This document shows positions 5,368 to 5,988 of a stretch of 5,988 nucleotides of DNA, piece after piece (positions within the stretch are counted from its first letter, which is position 1; every line of letters begins with the position of its first letter). Made by a program: the position numbers and the translations under genes. The stretch is from an uncultured Campylobacter sp. (GTDB lineage Bacteria > Campylobacterota > Campylobacteria > Campylobacterales > Campylobacteraceae): NCBI RefSeq assembly GCF_938030815.1, contig NZ_CALHII010000273.1, positions 1-5,988 on the forward strand, read 5' to 3'. Under the pieces are notes generated by a model that saw nothing but the letters and a program-made list of their open reading frames with translations, was not told where the DNA came from and did no database searches.

Positions 5368-5396
5368 AATATAACATTATCAATAAGCATTATCAA
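5368..5396 (-). promoter_or_regulatory. Candidate sigma-70-type promoter of typA
   Basis: Reading on the minus strand, TTGATA (5391-5396) and TATATT (5368-5373) are separated by 17 bases, close to the housekeeping -35/-10 pattern. A start site would fall near 5361, leaving a leader of about 40 bases before the TypA ATG. The -35 overlaps the last codon of yigZ. The sequence TTGATAATG occurs twice in tandem here (5388-5396 and 5375-5383). Judged by eye only, in an A/T-rich gap where chance matches are common. Confidence 0.45.
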
Positions 5397-5988
5397 GTAA
5401 AAGTTACAACTCTTACTTTACCTTTACTTATAACAAAATTTATCTCTTCTATTTTATAAGGACTTATACTTCCCGCACTCTCGGCGGCAAGTCTTTTTAA
5501 GAAACTTTCTTCAAGTTCTTTTTTTACTATTATTTTCATATCCACTTCTTGAGTATATTCTACATCTTCTATATATATACCAAGGCTTTCTTCCATTCTT
5601 TTAAAATTTCCATACATATCATAACTTGACTTTATATAAAGTCTGAATGCCTCTTCTATTTTTACGATCTCCATACCTTCGAGTCCGTTAATTACCGCAG
5701 ACTGATAGGCTCTAACCAAGCCCCCCGTACCAAGCAGAGTGCCTCCGAAATATCTGGTAACTACAGCACAGATATTTATTAAGTTCTTTGAAAGCAGTAC
5801 ATCAAGCATAGGTCTTCCGGCAGTTTTTGAAGGTTCCCCGTCATCGGAGCATCTTTGTATACTTCCCTTATCTCCTACGATATAAGCATAGCAATGATGT
5901 CTTGCATCCCAAAACTTCTTTCTCACTCCTTCTATAAATTCAAGTGCCTCTTCCTCATCTTTGACAGGTACTATATCAGCTATAAATC
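5393..5988 (-). CDS. yigZ: YigZ/IMPACT (UPF0029) family protein, 5' end outside window
   Basis: Members of this widespread family are small cytosolic proteins related to eukaryotic IMPACT; their bacterial role is not settled, though a link to translation control is suspected. The frame is open to the right edge: a GTG at 5924-5926 is not the start, because the codons before it read FIADIVPVKDEEEALEFIEG, the conserved region preceding RKKFWDARHHCYAY. 197 residues are visible; about 15-20 N-terminal residues are missing compared with the usual 200-215. The IMPACT domain shows SDDGEPSKTAGRPMLDVL and the signature VVTRYFGGTLLGTGGLVRAY; the last ~65 residues match a DUF1949-type ferredoxin-like domain. 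All ten Arg codons downstream of that GTG are AGA and 12 of 16 Ile are ATA (hand count), unlike the ribosomal genes to the left, so it comes from another genome. Its role is not inferred further. Confidence 0.92.
   Translation of the reverse strand, partial: FIADIVPVKDEEEALEFIEGVRKKFWDARHHCYAYIVGDKGSIQRCSDDGEPSKTAGRPMLDVLLSKNLINICAVVTRYFGGTLLGTGGLVRAYQSAVINGLEGMEIVKIEEAFRLYIKSSYDMYGNFKRMEESLGIYIEDVEYTQEVDMKIIVKKELEESFLKRLAAESAGSISPYKIEEINFVISKGKVRVVTFT

Overview
This window is mostly the transcription/translation cluster of an epsilonproteobacterium, most likely a Campylobacter species. Everything is encoded on the minus strand. In transcription order (right to left) it runs tuf (EF-Tu), rpmG (L33), tRNA-Trp(CCA), secE, nusG, rplK (L11), rplA (L1), rplJ (L10), rplL (L7/L12) and the first 266 codons of rpoB. 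The gene order, the tRNA-Trp between rpmG and secE, and the protein sequences (EF-Tu body, RpoB N-terminus, L33) support this placement. The fairly high GC for the genus suggests a species of the gracilis/rectus/concisus kind rather than C. jejuni, but that is a guess.

The right end, about 5251-5988, does not belong with the rest. The tuf reading frame has no EF-Tu N-terminus. Its first ~24 codons instead read as the start of the GTPase TypA/BipA, and it switches to EF-Tu inside the P-loop (HVDHGKTTL, 5251-5277). Upstream lies a yigZ/IMPACT-family gene that uses AGA for every Arg and ATA for most Ile, unlike the left part, which prefers CGN and ATT/ATC. The simplest reading is an assembly chimera: a yigZ-typA locus from another bacterium (perhaps a Clostridia-type Bacillota) joined to the Campylobacter tuf operon at a short identical stretch encoding the P-loop. 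The native tuf start, promoter and upstream neighbour are therefore not in this window.

The regulatory signals lie between genes: a strong intrinsic-terminator hairpin directly after tuf; a tRNA whose 3' end abuts the secE ribosome binding site; a probable L10-binding leader RNA before rplJ; and two hairpins between rplL and rpoB that could act as an attenuator. The left-hand products work together in translation elongation (EF-Tu, L33, the L11/L1/L10/L12 stalk proteins), protein export (SecE) and transcription (NusG, RpoB). Gene-free gaps are all under 120 bases. I see no mobile element, CRISPR array or previously undescribed system; the most notable feature is the chimeric junction.
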